Shown one piece after another: positions 12,001-25,987 of a stretch of DNA of 64,000 nt. The stretch's first letter is position 1. The number at the start of each line of letters is the position of its first letter. The notes under the pieces are model-generated. The model was not told the DNA's origin and made no database searches. It saw nothing but the letters and a program-made list of their open reading frames with translations. The position numbers and the translations under genes are program-made. The stretch spans positions 2,312,658 through 2,376,657 of the forward strand of contig OZ024787.1 in assembly GCA_964017065.1 (NCBI GenBank), in the 5' to 3' direction. The DNA is from Haliclona indistincta. Lineage: Eukaryota; Porifera; Demospongiae; Haplosclerida; Chalinidae.

Positions 12001-13976
12001 TCAGTTCATTGATGTACATTTCCTTCACACTAGATTTTGGAGGAGACAAATAGTATTTGTTTTTCCTAGTGTGCGAGATGATTTCTTTGTGTTTAGCATA
12101 GTACGCCATACAAGCTTGTGTCTTAACCTTTGTGTTTTTGAGATACCAAACACGCGATGACACTTTCTTTTGATGCGAACTACTTTGGTACTTTGCCCTA
12201 CGCTGTGCTTTGATTTTATCGGATTTACTGTGGTACCTGTACAAAGCAGCAACTTTCTTAGCAGTTGAATCTTTCAAATAAGTCCACTTTGATGCCAATT
12301 TCTTACGTGCAGGGTTTTTGTCATAAGTTTTCTTTGCTGCAATCTTAGACACCAGTTTTTTGGGCTCTGGGTTTTTGTCATAAGCTTTCTTTGCCGCAAT
12401 CTTAGACACCAGTTTTTTGGGCTCTGGGTTTTTGTCATAGGCTTGCTTCGACACCAGTTTTTTGGGCTCTGGATTTTTGTCATAAGCCTTCTTTGCCGCA
12501 ATCTTAGACACCAGTTTTTTGGGCTCTGGATTTTGGTCATAGGCTTGCTTTGACACCAGTTTTTTGGGCTCTGGATTTTTGTCATACGCCTTCTTTGCCG
12601 CAATCTTAGACACCAGTTTTTTGGGCTCTGGGTTTTTGTCATAAGCTTTCTTTGCTGCAATTTTTGACACCAATTTCTTAAGCTGGGGATTTTTGTCATA
12701 CGCCTTCTTCGAAGCAATTTTAGATGCTGCTTTCTTAGACTCAGAATTGGTATCATATGCTTCCATTCTCTCAGCTAGTATTTTATCTCTATTCTCTCCA
12801 TAACGTTGCTGATCGTATGTGTGTTTTCTACGTGTTTTACTAGGCATGATTACTATACCAGAACTAACCTTTTCAAAATCAATATTGAACTTACAACTTT
12901 CTTCAGTGACAGATCGAGACACGAGACGACGAACTCAAAAGGAAATCCAAACTTCGGTGTGTCAAAAGTAGAAATCAACAGTCGCAATCTTCTGAAATGG
13001 ACGGAGTCTCACGAACAGGTAGAGCAGAGAACACAAGAGCGGACAGCAAAAGTAGAAGCCACTCAAAGACAACATGTGCGCGCTCACGTTACATCACGTG
13101 CGAATTTTAAATGGCGTCCTACACATTGCTAGCTACAGCTCGTGATCGTGAAGTCCGCTAGAATAAAACTTTCATTTCGCTAAAAACTAAGTTCAAAAGG
13201 CACATGCCAGAAGAATTTCCTGACTATTCGTGGGTTTTTAGCCCTGCACAGTATTCGTGTTAAGGCGCTAGACGAGTGGAAGAAAGAAAGAAAGAAGAAA
13301 GAAGAAAGAAAGAAGAAAACGAAGATGACAAAACTCGATTTTCACCGCTTTCAGGTTCGTCACTTTTAGCGATACGTTCGAGCATGCTGTGCTGCTGTAG
13401 AGTTGGGGCAACGCTAGAGAGCAGATACAATTCTCTTTAGCCACGTACAATTCGCCAACAGGCGAATATCAGTGTTTGAACGCTAATACATGCATTGTAG
13501 CCGCCATTTTGTTTTCTTGACCATCCCTACATAGGGAGACACTACCGTGTCTCCCTAATAATGCACCTTGCACCAATAACATTGCTGGGTAACTTTTGTC
13601 ACTTGATAATGGACTATAACTAAAAGCGACGCATGTAATATTGGTAGCATTATTAACTGAAGTCACAGCCATTCTCAATGTTGACATGTAAATTTGAAGT
13701 GTTTCATTTACTGGTACTTCAGGTAGTATTGTAATTCCTTCTCCATGGTCTAGTTGTTGTCCATTAGCTCTCCATGTGAAGCTATTTGCAACACCAGTGC
13801 AGTGGAACACAGCCACTTTGTTTATTGTGATATTGACAGATTTTGGAGGAATTTTTACCTCTGTAAAATAATTAATGATTTTGGGCTCTGCACTTGAAGA
13901 GATTACTCTGATGCTCACCTGCTTTTAGCGCTGCTGTGATTGATATTAATAAAGCAAAAAGAGGAAGAGCATTCAT
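3031..13976 (-). CDS. receptor A: signal peptide, Ig-like, two FN3 domains, TM, tyrosine tail (434 aa, 8 exons)
   Basis: Exons on the minus strand: 13976-13919 (signal peptide MNALPLFALLISITAALKA), 13860-13567 (Ig-like; cysteines in VFHCTG and NITCVAF), 4355-4065 and 3986-3690 (two FN3 domains, each with ISWSPPF and ITNTTSGEN), 3571-3503, 3448-3398, 3328-3224 (TM with VSCVVALIIITVAIAV) and 3170-3031 (tail with NPAYEEV, SAYST, NPYSII). Nearly all introns are phase 1, as in shuffled extracellular modules, and the total is 435 codons. The tail tyrosines could bind SH2 or PTB domains (inference). The intron between the Ig and FN3 exons holds a complete 9.2-kb Helitron in the same orientation. The donor there is GTGCAT, weaker than GTATGT in paralogue B, so expression may be impaired. 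The exon 6 acceptor is less certain. Confidence 0.72.
4395..4995. repeat. long foldback forming the Helitron 3' end
   Basis: Near-perfect inverted arms of about 183 nt (4395-4577 and 4812-4995) flank a loop of about 234 bp. The arms start AAGAAATAAAAAGATTTCTA and include GATGTAGGGAT, a motif also found just inside the 5' hairpin. Equivalent foldbacks end the two non-autonomous copies at 19957-20362 and 23898-24287. Confidence 0.85.
5069..5367 (-). other. two splice-bounded exon-like segments inside the Helitron 3' region
   Basis: On the minus strand a strong acceptor (CTCCCCCACAG) precedes an open segment 5367-5201 (MYVRGLPKHSIFFHSV to CRRSTK) with donor G|GTAGGC. A second acceptor TTTTTGTAG follows, then 5139-5069 (GDDDTNDIVQPIAIRNMF), stopping at TAA beside an AATAAAG-like signal. 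Phases agree. No family is recognised. They may be a captured 3' fragment of a host gene, a habit known for Helitrons, or chance. Confidence 0.35.
6134..12847 (-). CDS. Helitron Rep/PIF1-helicase/OTU polyprotein, 2237 aa
   Basis: The start is taken at ATG 12847 (MPSKTRRKHTYD) because the longer open frame begins with GTG and its upstream codons are frame-shifted in the second copy. Order of parts: lysine-rich repeats (about residues 45-190), a cysteine-rich N-terminal region (CCSCQCLF, MCSYCKPK), the HUH nuclease motif GAPHYHVLLWI near residue 1049, and the two-tyrosine motif HYVSGYVTKAE near 1190. Then follow the superfamily 1 helicase motifs GVAGTGKS near 1509, FIVDEISM near 1590 and TIHKSQGLSLDHA near 1875, and a C-terminal OTU cysteine protease domain (GDGNCMFRSF near 2101, GHYDVVL near the end). 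HUH plus PIF1-like helicase is the Helitron transposase, which nicks DNA and drives rolling-circle transposition. The OTU domain points to the Helentron branch. The frame is fully open, so the element may still be active. Confidence 0.93.
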   Translation of the reverse strand: MPSKTRRKHTYDQQRYGENRDKILAERMEAYDTNSESKKAASKIASKKAYDKNPQLKKLVSKIAAKKAYDKNPEPKKLVSKIAAKKAYDKNPEPKKLVSKQAYDQNPEPKKLVSKIAAKKAYDKNPEPKKLVSKQAYDKNPEPKKLVSKIAAKKAYDKNPEPKKLVSKIAAKKTYDKNPARKKLASKWTYLKDSTAKKVAALYRYHSKSDKIKAQRRAKYQSSSHQKKVSSRVWYLKNTKVKTQACMAYYAKHKEIISHTRKNKYYLSPPKSSVKEMYINELIRELLANRKARTEVMKAFKEQPIAKRLARISYRVACRIAARRLVHEALKKRKEYAAELIKSAKSINAKSMKSRDDFGEGIHCKRSCDPYFYEASYVKDDDDSDVPDRIDPSSQPRDEMPCTSDCKPITDDEVNAIVRLKNAFTLPMHELRQALQSCDDCPNERQMMGHSLACHQTGSMCNSELRILRAASAHHKVLRTFMRRVYRAKASHESLAGIDRALGEGDFKHLLCATKKSFDELLTTNDFVGEEGSSINNSFFRVLNLETTLQLQHSLVISQLEKEWNDDAENVCCSCQCLFQRKSVTKANFSKHFDSDIGSELVDYILKHTPPGEDETLYMCSYCKPKIKADVLPPRCVLNGLETIPIPSELDKLDALSKQFIQLAKCFQTVVRLGTYTCKVPVYNSLKACKGSVFFLPLPFNKTCETLSNVEGSAKSGVASPELYILVNGKPTKANVVWRSLINIERVKAAIRKLKEIHKLYKSVEADSIDETTQKVIEVANNATTKMLDKATADDIAGYQSYTIRYLDNQIPTVSDIDQYKLVNVTEAPIHSRLKDLDVMCFPVLYPNGQFGENHPRNKEITLSFSEFVKQRLHNKDSRFRKDASYVFYLLNQKTLREVGNGVYNVLHSSRGVAMSVKQLLAKVEASDERLEASLFTMLQSVRGSKQYWWQRKSDLKCMVRNWGSPTLFLTFSCAEYEWSDMARYLRKVNNVSPSYDMGRLCTEDPISVSRKFSEKFHAFFRTVICKGQILGEVEHFYWKKEYQARGAPHYHVLLWIKDAPVIGFDDSAAVLKWIQERVTCHIPDKKTSPELHELVTRYQMHKCSAYCKRRRKVGSTFITYCKFGFPRPACETGIVHSVEDSLKTRKKIYELPRTESEVRVNDYNPLILLLWKANIDIQFVSESSLALAHYVSGYVTKAERSNMQDIWREIQDSKSIYSKLYKFGMKALSSRECGLYEAADLLLGDHLTEKSEAIQFVNVSMPHKRNRRLKSHAALTELSKSDPDSEDLFESNLVDTYYPNRPDKLEDMCLYDIVANYTWYHTIVKGVKQTEFKRRGKPVLPNHKLYDLRNENQKEDYYYSLIMLFVPFRNESELLVEDETAEEAYNRHFPDTGENRCLTHHTRLQQMLECNRSVKLINEARQSDCPEQKVDSEPQLICEAVAAMQDAVSMVTKCEDTLSLSDRTDMLNADQRRIFGKVKEHMIHMQQHETNDCSCDLPPLCMFVTGVAGTGKSFLIETIKAFVAQLWPSTDCSCAITAPTGLAAFNVGGMTIHRLFQLPVQHGGRSAVHWSLPKAAHKVMKTALRNVKLFIVDEISMVSSLNLAYIHLRLNELYGGVDYFGARNMIVFGDLLQLEPVGGQPVFSAVPDTVVKYRIGCATSPNIWEETVVYDELTINERQKGDKDYATLLNGIRIGEVTSSTISTLQSRVFTCSLTEKIAELQEQGIMVVTFFPTRKQCDELNNKMLKSLPGKSFELECTDDVDETVSKLKWTKTADKQLHKLNHDCNMTGGLQSVLVLAIGARVMLRRNVDTKKGLVNGSLGTVTAITKQFVTVQFDHLTSPYQVERVKSRFVVMKNYYVRREQFPLILAYAVTIHKSQGLSLDHAIIDLSDKVFCAAMAYVALSRVRSLTGLHLLSFDPKSIIVSNRSLEEYNRLRKKYRPDLPLYTIPVQQASKRKLVGKPDTDQVDTVVVPSKKIKCSQTTTKQQTIPVSTLGIHRKRTSTAPVQTTKPAKRACNSSAPNKQLHTTASAQNDDCSITGSFDPARTQRWPYYYYPVDLEWQKTACATLGLEHHHPPSRHRGGGANIPLTPPDHNHTKDIDGDGNCMFRSFSYVITGSQAQHMAVRQAILDHMVAISHLLYAHQYDLFAGYSSVQQYIEHTKMNQNETWGSDIEIITLSHLINTCIFTYSTQDQNWYRFSPHSVDRTLPDDITQRAMYLRYLPGHYDVVLRTLSV
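12296..12720 (-). repeat. in-frame tandem repeat in the Helitron ORF (units of 15-19 codons)
   Basis: About eight units of the form KKAYDKNPEPKKLVSKIAA, or the shorter form without KIAA, are encoded by nearly identical DNA. The second Helitron copy has only about three diverged units here (40780-40915), so the array has expanded recently in this copy. The encoded region is strongly basic and might bind DNA or RNA (inference). Confidence 0.85.
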
Positions 13977-14342
13977 GATGGCTACTGGCGACATTCCAGC
14001 GGCGGCATAACGCTTTGGACAGGTAAGAAAATTCATTCATAGTCGATAAAAACCGTAGTTATAGTTATTCATTCACAATGATTTTCTTGGGTGTGTCCAT
14101 ATCCTGGTACGTACGTTAACACGGGAAGCTAATACAGGTACATGTAAGTTAACAGTACTAGAATACCCGGGCTAGACACTGCAATTTAGTTCGCGCCGTA
14201 TGCAGCAGTTTGACGAAGAGTGCATGTTGGTTGACTGGAATTACGGTAGAATGAACTAGTATAGGAGTATTAAAATTATTAACAGTATGTACTGGACATA
14301 GAATTGGAACGAATAATGGTGTAAAAATTATGATGTTTATAG
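13977..14342. promoter_or_regulatory. duplicated divergent promoter region between receptor A and the C-like pseudogene
   Basis: This stretch is clearly homologous to 16833-17289, the region between divergent genes B and C. Shared blocks include GACATTCCAGCGGCGGC, TTGGGTGTGTCC, GGTACGTACGT and TTCGCGCCGTATGCAG. The signal-peptide exon of gene C has no intact counterpart here. Confidence 0.45.
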
Positions 14343-14545
14343 ATATCACTGTTCCTTCTCGTGATGTTAACATCTTGATTAATGGAGTTGCTGAATTCAG
14401 TTGCACTGGTGTAGCGAGCAGCTTCAACTGGGATAAGAATGGATGACAAATGAGTAACAGTCACGAAGGGGTTAACATATCACATACAATTGTATTGAAT
14501 TTAGATTCGCATGTCTACTTTGAAAATGAATGTGATTTTAACAGT
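14343..14545 (+). pseudogene. truncated copy of the Ig exon of receptor C
   Basis: The segment aligns with gene C exon 2 (17290-17487): the counterpart of FNCTGVANGINWNKNG is followed here by an in-frame TGA. It stops abruptly at about 14541, where homology switches to the sequence upstream of the 992-2356 gene. It therefore marks the downstream breakpoint of a tandem duplication and cannot make a functional receptor. Confidence 0.8.
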
Positions 14546-15398
14546 TTTGTGCAGATGGGAGAAGTTTGGAAAGAGAGGCATGGTTCCAGCATGGCGGGAA
14601 ACGAAAGCATGCAGAGATGCCTTCAGTAAGCAGCTACTATGTTCCTCTGCATGTGAAAGGCTTTTGCATGCATCATGCGGTGACATAATATAGAGATCAA
14701 AAGATCAGTAGAGAGAGTTAGTCAGCGGTTGCAGAATTGACTTGCAGTAAGATTAATTCTGCACATGCATACGGATGTTACTTTGTGCAAGTCAGCAATT
14801 TATATAATCTCTCGACAGAATTACAACTTTTAACACTATTCTTATTCTGGCTGTTTATCTACTCATTTCATATCCTAGCTAGAAAGCTATATATGGGATG
14901 AATTACTAGTAGGTAACTTATGATATCTAGTACAGGAAACTTACCTAGAACAATATATGATTGTCCAAGTTGCTGCCAAATCTTCCTTACAGAACAATAT
15001 TTGAGTAAGTTTTGTTTAAATTATGAGTAAGTTTTGGCGACATTAACAAGTGATTGTCTCAGTCTCAATACTGCAGGATGAAACTGAGCTACAAGAAGCG
15101 CCTATCAATATTTAAGAATGAGCAGAGAAAACAGAAATACAAGCTTGCTTTAAGAAATACAGGCTTGCTTTAAGAAATACAAACTTAGAGAAGAAAGAAC
15201 TGGAAGACTAACTCTGAATACCAAAAAATCAAACAATGATAAAAGTCGATCGTTATGCATTTATACATTTATACATGTAGTTCAACAGCTATATGCGGTA
15301 TATTCATGGACAGCTGACAAGGAGAAGACTGAAAAGTAAACACATTATGCACTGCTGGCATTGTGCCTTCAAGTACGGACATTTTATGTGCTGTGCCA
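14546..15398. other. start of duplicated unit 2, no gene
   Basis: Homologous to 2357-3030. Around 14592-14640 it keeps a better relic of the RRM-gene first exon: AGCATGGCGGGAAAC and a donor-like CTTCAGTAAGC, matching AGCATGACGGAAAAC and CTTCAGTAAGC at 25985-26046. A 20-25 bp AAGAAATACAGGCTTGCTTT-type repeat lies at 15135-15185. No coding continuation is seen. Confidence 0.5.
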
Positions 15399-16832
15399 CT
15401 AGGAAACGATGGAGTAGGGATTGTAAGTTGATGTTGAATATGCGCTGTTCTCTTGTACATTAAAATGAGTCTTGTTCAGCGTGACCTGCTCATAAGCAGG
15501 ATTATCATCAACTGGTATTTTGTTCTGTGACTGTGAAGCTAAAAAATCAAATGCTGTCAATAATACTGTACATGTTTTAATAATAAATATTATGCTCACA
15601 TTTTCTTTTCTTGGAAACTACTAAGCAAAAAGTAGCAATAGTTAATGTGACAGCAATTGGGATGATTATTATTGTGACCACACAACTGATGATGATTGTT
15701 ATCGGAACTGTGAAAATTGCATCATAAGCCATTGTACACATGTACATGCGATTGTTTTTAGGTGGTGATTTAAAATATACTGTTACTGATGGAGGTGCTA
15801 TTGAAAACTGCAATGTACCTGCATGTGTACAATACATTGTAAAATATTAGTGTCACTTTTGAAAACATACCATTGTTAGTTTGCTGTATTGATGTGAATT
15901 CAGTTAGAATATGACTACGGCTGGTGACGGAGGCTGTAAAATTAGACAAAACTTGTTCGAATCATCATCTAGCACTTTCTAGTACAGTAAGTTGTAATGG
16001 TAAATGACCTAACTCATGCATGCATGATGAATTGCACACTGAAATATTGATACTGAAATAGAGTTTATAATTACCTTTGAGATCTACTATGGGTGCAATA
16101 GCAGGTTCTCCTGTCCCTAGCTCATTGATAGGAACAATAGTGATACCAAAGTTGTTACCAGAATCGGGATAGGCAATGGAGTAGTACAGCATGGTAGTAT
16201 CCCCTTCTACTGATATTGTGATATTCTCTCCACTGGTGGTGTTTGTGATTGTGACGTCGTAGCCCAGGATGGGTACCCCCTCCAGAGCAAAGGGAGGACT
16301 CCAGGAGATGAGGATGGTAGAAGAATTGATAAAGGCTGCAGTGAGGTTACTGACCGACTCCAACAAACCTGAACATAATTATTAATAATAATCATAACCA
16401 TAATTCATAAAGTATGCAACATACCTTGCACCAATAGCATTGCTGGGTAGCTTTTGTCACTTGATAATGGACTATAACTAAAAGCGACGCATGAAATATT
16501 GGTAGCATTATTAACTGAAGTCACAGCCATTCTTAATGTTGACATGTAAATTTGAAGTGTTTCATTTACTGGTACTTCAGGCAGTATTGTAATTCCTTCT
16601 CCATGGTCTAGTTGTTGTCCATTAGCTCTCCATGTGAAGCTATTTGCAACACCAGTGCAGTGGAACACAGCGACTTTATTTATTGTGATATTCACAGATT
16701 TTGGAGGAATTGTTACCTCTGTAAAAAATAGTTAATGATTTGGGCTCTGCACTTGAAGAGATTACACTGATGCTCACCTGCTTGTAGCGCTGCTGTGATT
16801 GATATTAAAGCAATAAGAGGGAGAGCATTCAT
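15399..16832 (-). CDS. receptor B: signal peptide, Ig-like, one FN3 domain, TM, tyrosine tail (347 aa, 6 exons)
   Basis: Exons: 16832-16778 (MNALPLIALISITAALQA signal), 16718-16425 (Ig-like, 294 bp as in A), 16368-16075 (FN3), 15933-15871, 15797-15600 (stalk plus TM, VPITIIISCVVTIIIIP) and 15538-15399 (tail with NPAYEQV, SAYST, NPYSIV). The total is 348 codons and all phases agree. It is the paralogue of receptor A without the second FN3 exon and without the Helitron. Where A has an intron before the TM exon, the equivalent bases here stay open in frame, so the two exons appear fused. A cell-surface recognition or adhesion receptor is likely. The ligand is unknown. Confidence 0.82.
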
Positions 16833-17027
16833 GATGGCTACTGGCGACATTCCAGCGGCGGCACAACGCTTTGGACGGATAAGATAATTCATTCATAGTC
16901 GTCGATTAGGTTATTCATTCACAATAATTATATTTTCCTTGGGTGTGTCCAAACTGGTACGTACGTAAACACGACTGCACTGTATAATTTACGAAGAGGC
17001 AGTACAGCTGGTGCTAGCGCTGCAATA
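16833..17027. promoter_or_regulatory. bidirectional promoter region of receptors B and C
   Basis: The 195 bp separate the start codons of divergent genes B and C. The sequence is largely conserved in the duplicate at 13977 onward, including CCAGCGGCGGC and GGTACGTACGT. No TATA box was assigned. Confidence 0.4.
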
Positions 17028-22371
<5,344 letters not shown>

Positions 22372-23144
22372 AGTATTATTAAAGCCAGAAACTTGCAAAC
22401 ATCATGGCAATAATTATTAGCAAAATAAAATAATGACATCATGCAGTTTGTATAGTTATTATGTACACATTTATTATTGTCAGGACAGAAACCTCATTTT
22501 TTACAGCTGTATGTACTTGATACACTAATACGAATTGTGTTTAGTTTTTTGTATTATAACTTTTATTTAGTGCTTTCGAATTTTGAGTAAACACTTTTAA
22601 AAATCTCTATACCTAGGCAAGTTCTCCTTTTATTGTATTAAGTACAACTGGTGCTTTGAAAGCTTCATTGCAACAGATTTTTAATAGTGTGAATGCGTAA
22701 TAATGGTAGACAGAAACTTGTGATAATGGACAATCATGACACCAACAATATGTCTACTATGGAAGATACAGCTAAGCATGTGCAGGCTCCGGCTTTGTCT
22801 ATCGCTCAAAGCGAAGAGTTCGCCGTATAACTATCATCGCGCCTTATAATAATGAGTGAAAAAACCTGTAAATTGCAACCGTTATGCAAATTGTAGAACT
22901 ACAATGGAATGTTATGTTTTCTTGTCCTCTACTGTTACAGTAAATTTTGCCCCAAATGTGTGAGTGAGCTGAATTAATATAATATTGGCAAACCACACAT
23001 ACTCACTAAACTATAGAATGTAAAAAATCACATAGTTGGTCATTCAAATTCGAAGAAACTATGTTGCATGTAACAAAGTTTTATAGTTTATTACAATTAC
23101 ATTTAGACTTTAGAGGCAGAAAAGATAGTTATTTAGTGGTCTTG
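22372..23144. other. intergenic, nothing recognised
   Basis: AT-rich spacer downstream of receptor C. No open frame with coding character and no clear repeat was seen. Confidence 0.5.
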
Positions 23145-23213
23145 TTTATCTGATCCTGTGGTACACTGAGGACCCAGATGTGTTCTACATTGAACAGTCT
23201 TCTCAATACTATT

Positions 23214-23380
23214 TAGCAGGAAACTTTCGCAAAAGAAAGTTTTGCGACTTACAGACTAGAGAAAAGTATATTTTTTGTTCACAAAATTAATTTCTTGCTT
23301 TAGTTGACAAAAAGGACCATTCGCAAAATGCTCTGCCCCGGGCATTCGCAAATATTTTCTCTTGCAAAAATTCCTGCTGT
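23214..23380. mobile_element. MITE with long inverted ends (AGCAGGAAA family)
   Basis: A palindrome-like insertion beginning AGCAGGAAACTTTCGC and ending GCAAAAATTCCTGCTGTAC breaks exon 3 homology of the pseudogene. It is related to the clearer copy at 50982-51188. No ORF. Confidence 0.6.
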
Positions 23381-23897
23381 ACGGTACTGGGCATGAGTGA
23401 GAATGCTATCTCTGTGATCTCCCTCACTATAATAGCAGTTTTCTGGTGTATCAGTTCAGTGAGCCATGGATGATCGAAACTGAAACAAGAGTTCAATGGA
23501 ACACATACCCTGTGCGCTATGAAAATGTGTGAACTATTATACTAGAGTTCAGTGAACACATACCAGCACGCGTTTAATTAACGTGTTCGCTCAGTCTCAC
23601 AATTGTGGCACACCCACATACAGGAATGTTCTAATCGGCGATGTTGCTAATACAAATACATGGCCATAGCACGCAACAGGAGACTTCCTCGACTTCACAG
23701 GCGTCTTTCAAAGAATAAATACCAAGCTGTTGAGAGCTATTCGATCCATGACAATCTTCGAGCAGTAAGGCAGTAAACAGCCTTGTTTTTTGTACACACA
23801 CATATGCACATACATACATACATACATACAGACGAAGCCAATGCTTAATCCTCCGGCACCTACGCACCCAGGGTAAAGATCTCGATCCAGTCATGTA

Positions 23898-25141
23898 AAG
23901 AAAATTAAAAAGATTTCTATCGAAATCAATAGGATGTAGGGTTGTGAAATCTACCACTGGTCCACAATGTAAACTAACAAGGAACAAGCATGGAATAGTA
24001 ACACGATTGACTTGCTAACAGACCATAGATCCCTACATCAGTGGCTGCTGTGGTTGACTATAGCTACTACAGCTATAGTTACTGTTGACTGACACCAGAT
24101 GTGCATTCAGCTTGTGACAAAATATTGATCTTATGTACAGCCACTGATGTAGGGATCTATGGTCTGTTAGCAAGTCAATCGTGTTACTATTCCATGCTTG
24201 TTCCTTGTTAGTTTACATTGTGGACCAGTGGTAGATTTCACAACCCTACATCCTATTGATTTCGATAGAAATCTTTTTAATTTTCTTGTTTGTGTCCATT
24301 TTTCTTTTTCAGTAATGTGCAGTTCAATATCATGCAAGTACCGAGCCGTCTTTGTTTCCACCATTGGTTTAGCTTTCCTGTTGTTGATGGCTTTTCTTTA
24401 TTATTAACTATGTAACTAAAAATAATTGTTATGCTGTACATACTACGCATGCATGAATGCATGCATGCAGTGCATACGAGCCCCGCCCTCACTTGTTTGT
24501 AGAACTGTACGGCGGTTATAATTATCTAGCAAGTGCAGAATGGTGATCCTATACGAGCTTACCGTTCTTCGAAGACTCCAGACAATTTATGTGTTCTCCG
24601 TGAACCATACGGCGCGTCGATACTAAAGCTAGTGCTTGGTCACGTGCGCTGACCACTGCTTGGTCACGTGCGTATTGCGCAATCACAATAATGGCGTCTA
24701 TCACTTAGTTGACAATGGATCACGATCGAGAAATCGCGGAATTTATATCGCCGTTGCGCTAAAAACGAAGTTCAAAAGGCACCTGCCAGGAGAATTTCAC
24801 GACTTTTCGTGGGTGTTTTGGTCTCGACACTGCTCGCGTAAAGGTGCTAGGCGCGCTGAAGAAAGAAGAAAGAAGAAAGAAGAAGGAAGAAAGAAGAAGA
24901 CGAAGATGACGAAACTCGATTTTCACCGTTTCCAGGTTCGTCGCTTTAGCAACAATTTCGAGCGATCTCCTTGCTATTGTAAGATGGGGCAATGCCAGAG
25001 AGCAGATCTAAGTGTCTTTGAACGTATAAAATTCATCACCAGGCGAAATATCAGCGTTTGAACGCTAATACATTGTATGTAGCCGCCATCTTGTTTTCTC
25101 GTTCAATCCTACATAGGGAGACACTACCGTGTCTCCCTAAT
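23898..25141 (-). mobile_element. non-autonomous Helitron N2 (1244 bp)
   Basis: Minus orientation. The 5' end is T|ATTAGGGAG with its hairpin (25116-25137) and the AGATGGCGGCTACATACAAT block. The interior parallels N1 (GCACGTGACCAAGC, GAGCCCCGCC and CATGAATGCATG blocks). The 3' foldback is at 23898-24287, ending TTTTCTT|T. A short GAA/GAAA tract takes the place of the giant TTTC repeat of N1. Confidence 0.8.
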
Positions 25142-25317
25142 AATATGCATTCACAGACACCTCAACTGTCACGCTTTGTGCGTGATTGTCACTCATTCAG
25201 CAGTCCTGTCACGCTCACACGCATTCAAGAATGGTTAACGGTTCTCACGCATAATCATTGTTGCGCAATTACGTATAGTGACATCATCAGTTATGAATAA
25301 AATTAACTTAAGTAGCT

Positions 25318-25470
25318 GATGTAGCCCTTCTTGTGCTTACACTCCCACATTTTAATGCTGAAGAGGAGAGAGTTTTTAGCCTTGTTACCAAAAACAAGAC
25401 CAAGTTCCATCCCAATCTCAGCTTGCAGGGTACACTATTACAGTGCATCAGCTACTTTCAATATTTTTAG
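25318..25470 (+). pseudogene. hAT transposase C-terminal (dimerisation) fragment
   Basis: The frame 25318-25470 encodes LPHFNAEEERVFSLVTKNKT followed by KFHPNL and GTLLQC. This is the hallmark of the hAT C-terminal dimerisation region (N.E..RVFS....KT..R..L). Only about 50 residues survive, with no upstream DDE domain, so it is a dead fragment. Confidence 0.7.
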
Positions 25471-25987
25471 AAAATAAAGTATAGTGGTTGTTCATTGTCG
25501 ATTGAAAAAATTATCAATTTGAAGTTCACGAGCATGTGTCACTCATTTGAGATCAATGTCACTCTTTTTTGGTCAAGCAATCACTCTTTACCAAAAATTT
25601 TGGTTGAGGTCTCTAGCTGCATTCATGTGCACTCACAGTCAATTTCAATTCATCAGTCTGCATAGCTTCTCTTGTTTCATATGAGGCAGATAACAGGATC
25701 TAACTAGATCTGGGTAGTGTAGTTTAGTACCTATAGCATTGGATAATCAACTGTACTGAGCTGCTGAAGATTGAGCCACACCCACCATCGATCCAGTGTG
25801 AGCTAACAACTCATTCTCTTTTTTCTTCTTTGCCCGTTTTTTCTTGCGTGTGCGTCCAACTGCACGGCTCTAGCGTACGAGTTTAGAGCTGAGCACCATT
25901 CCTCTGCGTTCGTACTTTCGAACAGCTCAGAACTTGAGAAAGGAACCATGCGTGTAGATGGGAGGAGCTATCAGGCGTGGTTTGAGC

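Larger units (their letters stand above)
4395..13559 (-). mobile_element. autonomous Helitron (Helitron2/Helentron-like), complete, 9165 bp
   Basis: The element is bounded by T|ATTAGGGAG at the 5' end (13559, minus strand) and a 3' end ...TTTCTT|T at 4395. The 5' terminus is a hairpin (13534-13555, 9-bp stem GGGAGACAC, loop GGTA). The 3' terminus is a long foldback (arms 4395-4577 and 4812-4995). It encodes one Rep/helicase/OTU polyprotein. Comparison with receptor paralogue B (16426-16410) gives an empty site: flanks GCAT and GAATATGG are present there without the element. There is no target-site duplication, as expected for Helitrons, and insertion between two Ts fits the Helitron2 type. 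Three relatives share the ends (18272-20362, 23898-25141, 39935 onward). Confidence 0.82.
23145..25966 (-). pseudogene. decayed copy of the GPATAS-family gene (exons 1-3), split by transposons
   Basis: Exon 1 homology lies at about 25966-25780, exon 2 at about 25740-25650 and exon 3 at about 23475-23145, in the correct order on the minus strand. Exon 1 starts MVPFSSSELFEST but is frame-shifted and stops. Exon 2 has TGA where the intact gene encodes MKWKL. Exon 3 keeps LTELIHQKTAIIVREITE but is interrupted by a 170-bp MITE. The intron between exons 2 and 3 holds non-autonomous Helitron N2 and a hAT fragment. The intact copy is at 992-2356. Confidence 0.85.

Noticed and set aside
12274..12756. 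160-codon minus-strand frame with KIQSPKNWC-type repeats
   Set aside because: It is an alternate frame of the in-frame repeat in the Helitron ORF.
12848..12922. Upstream 25-codon extension of the Helitron ORF
   Set aside because: It begins with GTG, and the corresponding codons are frame-shifted in copy 2, so ATG 12847 is preferred.
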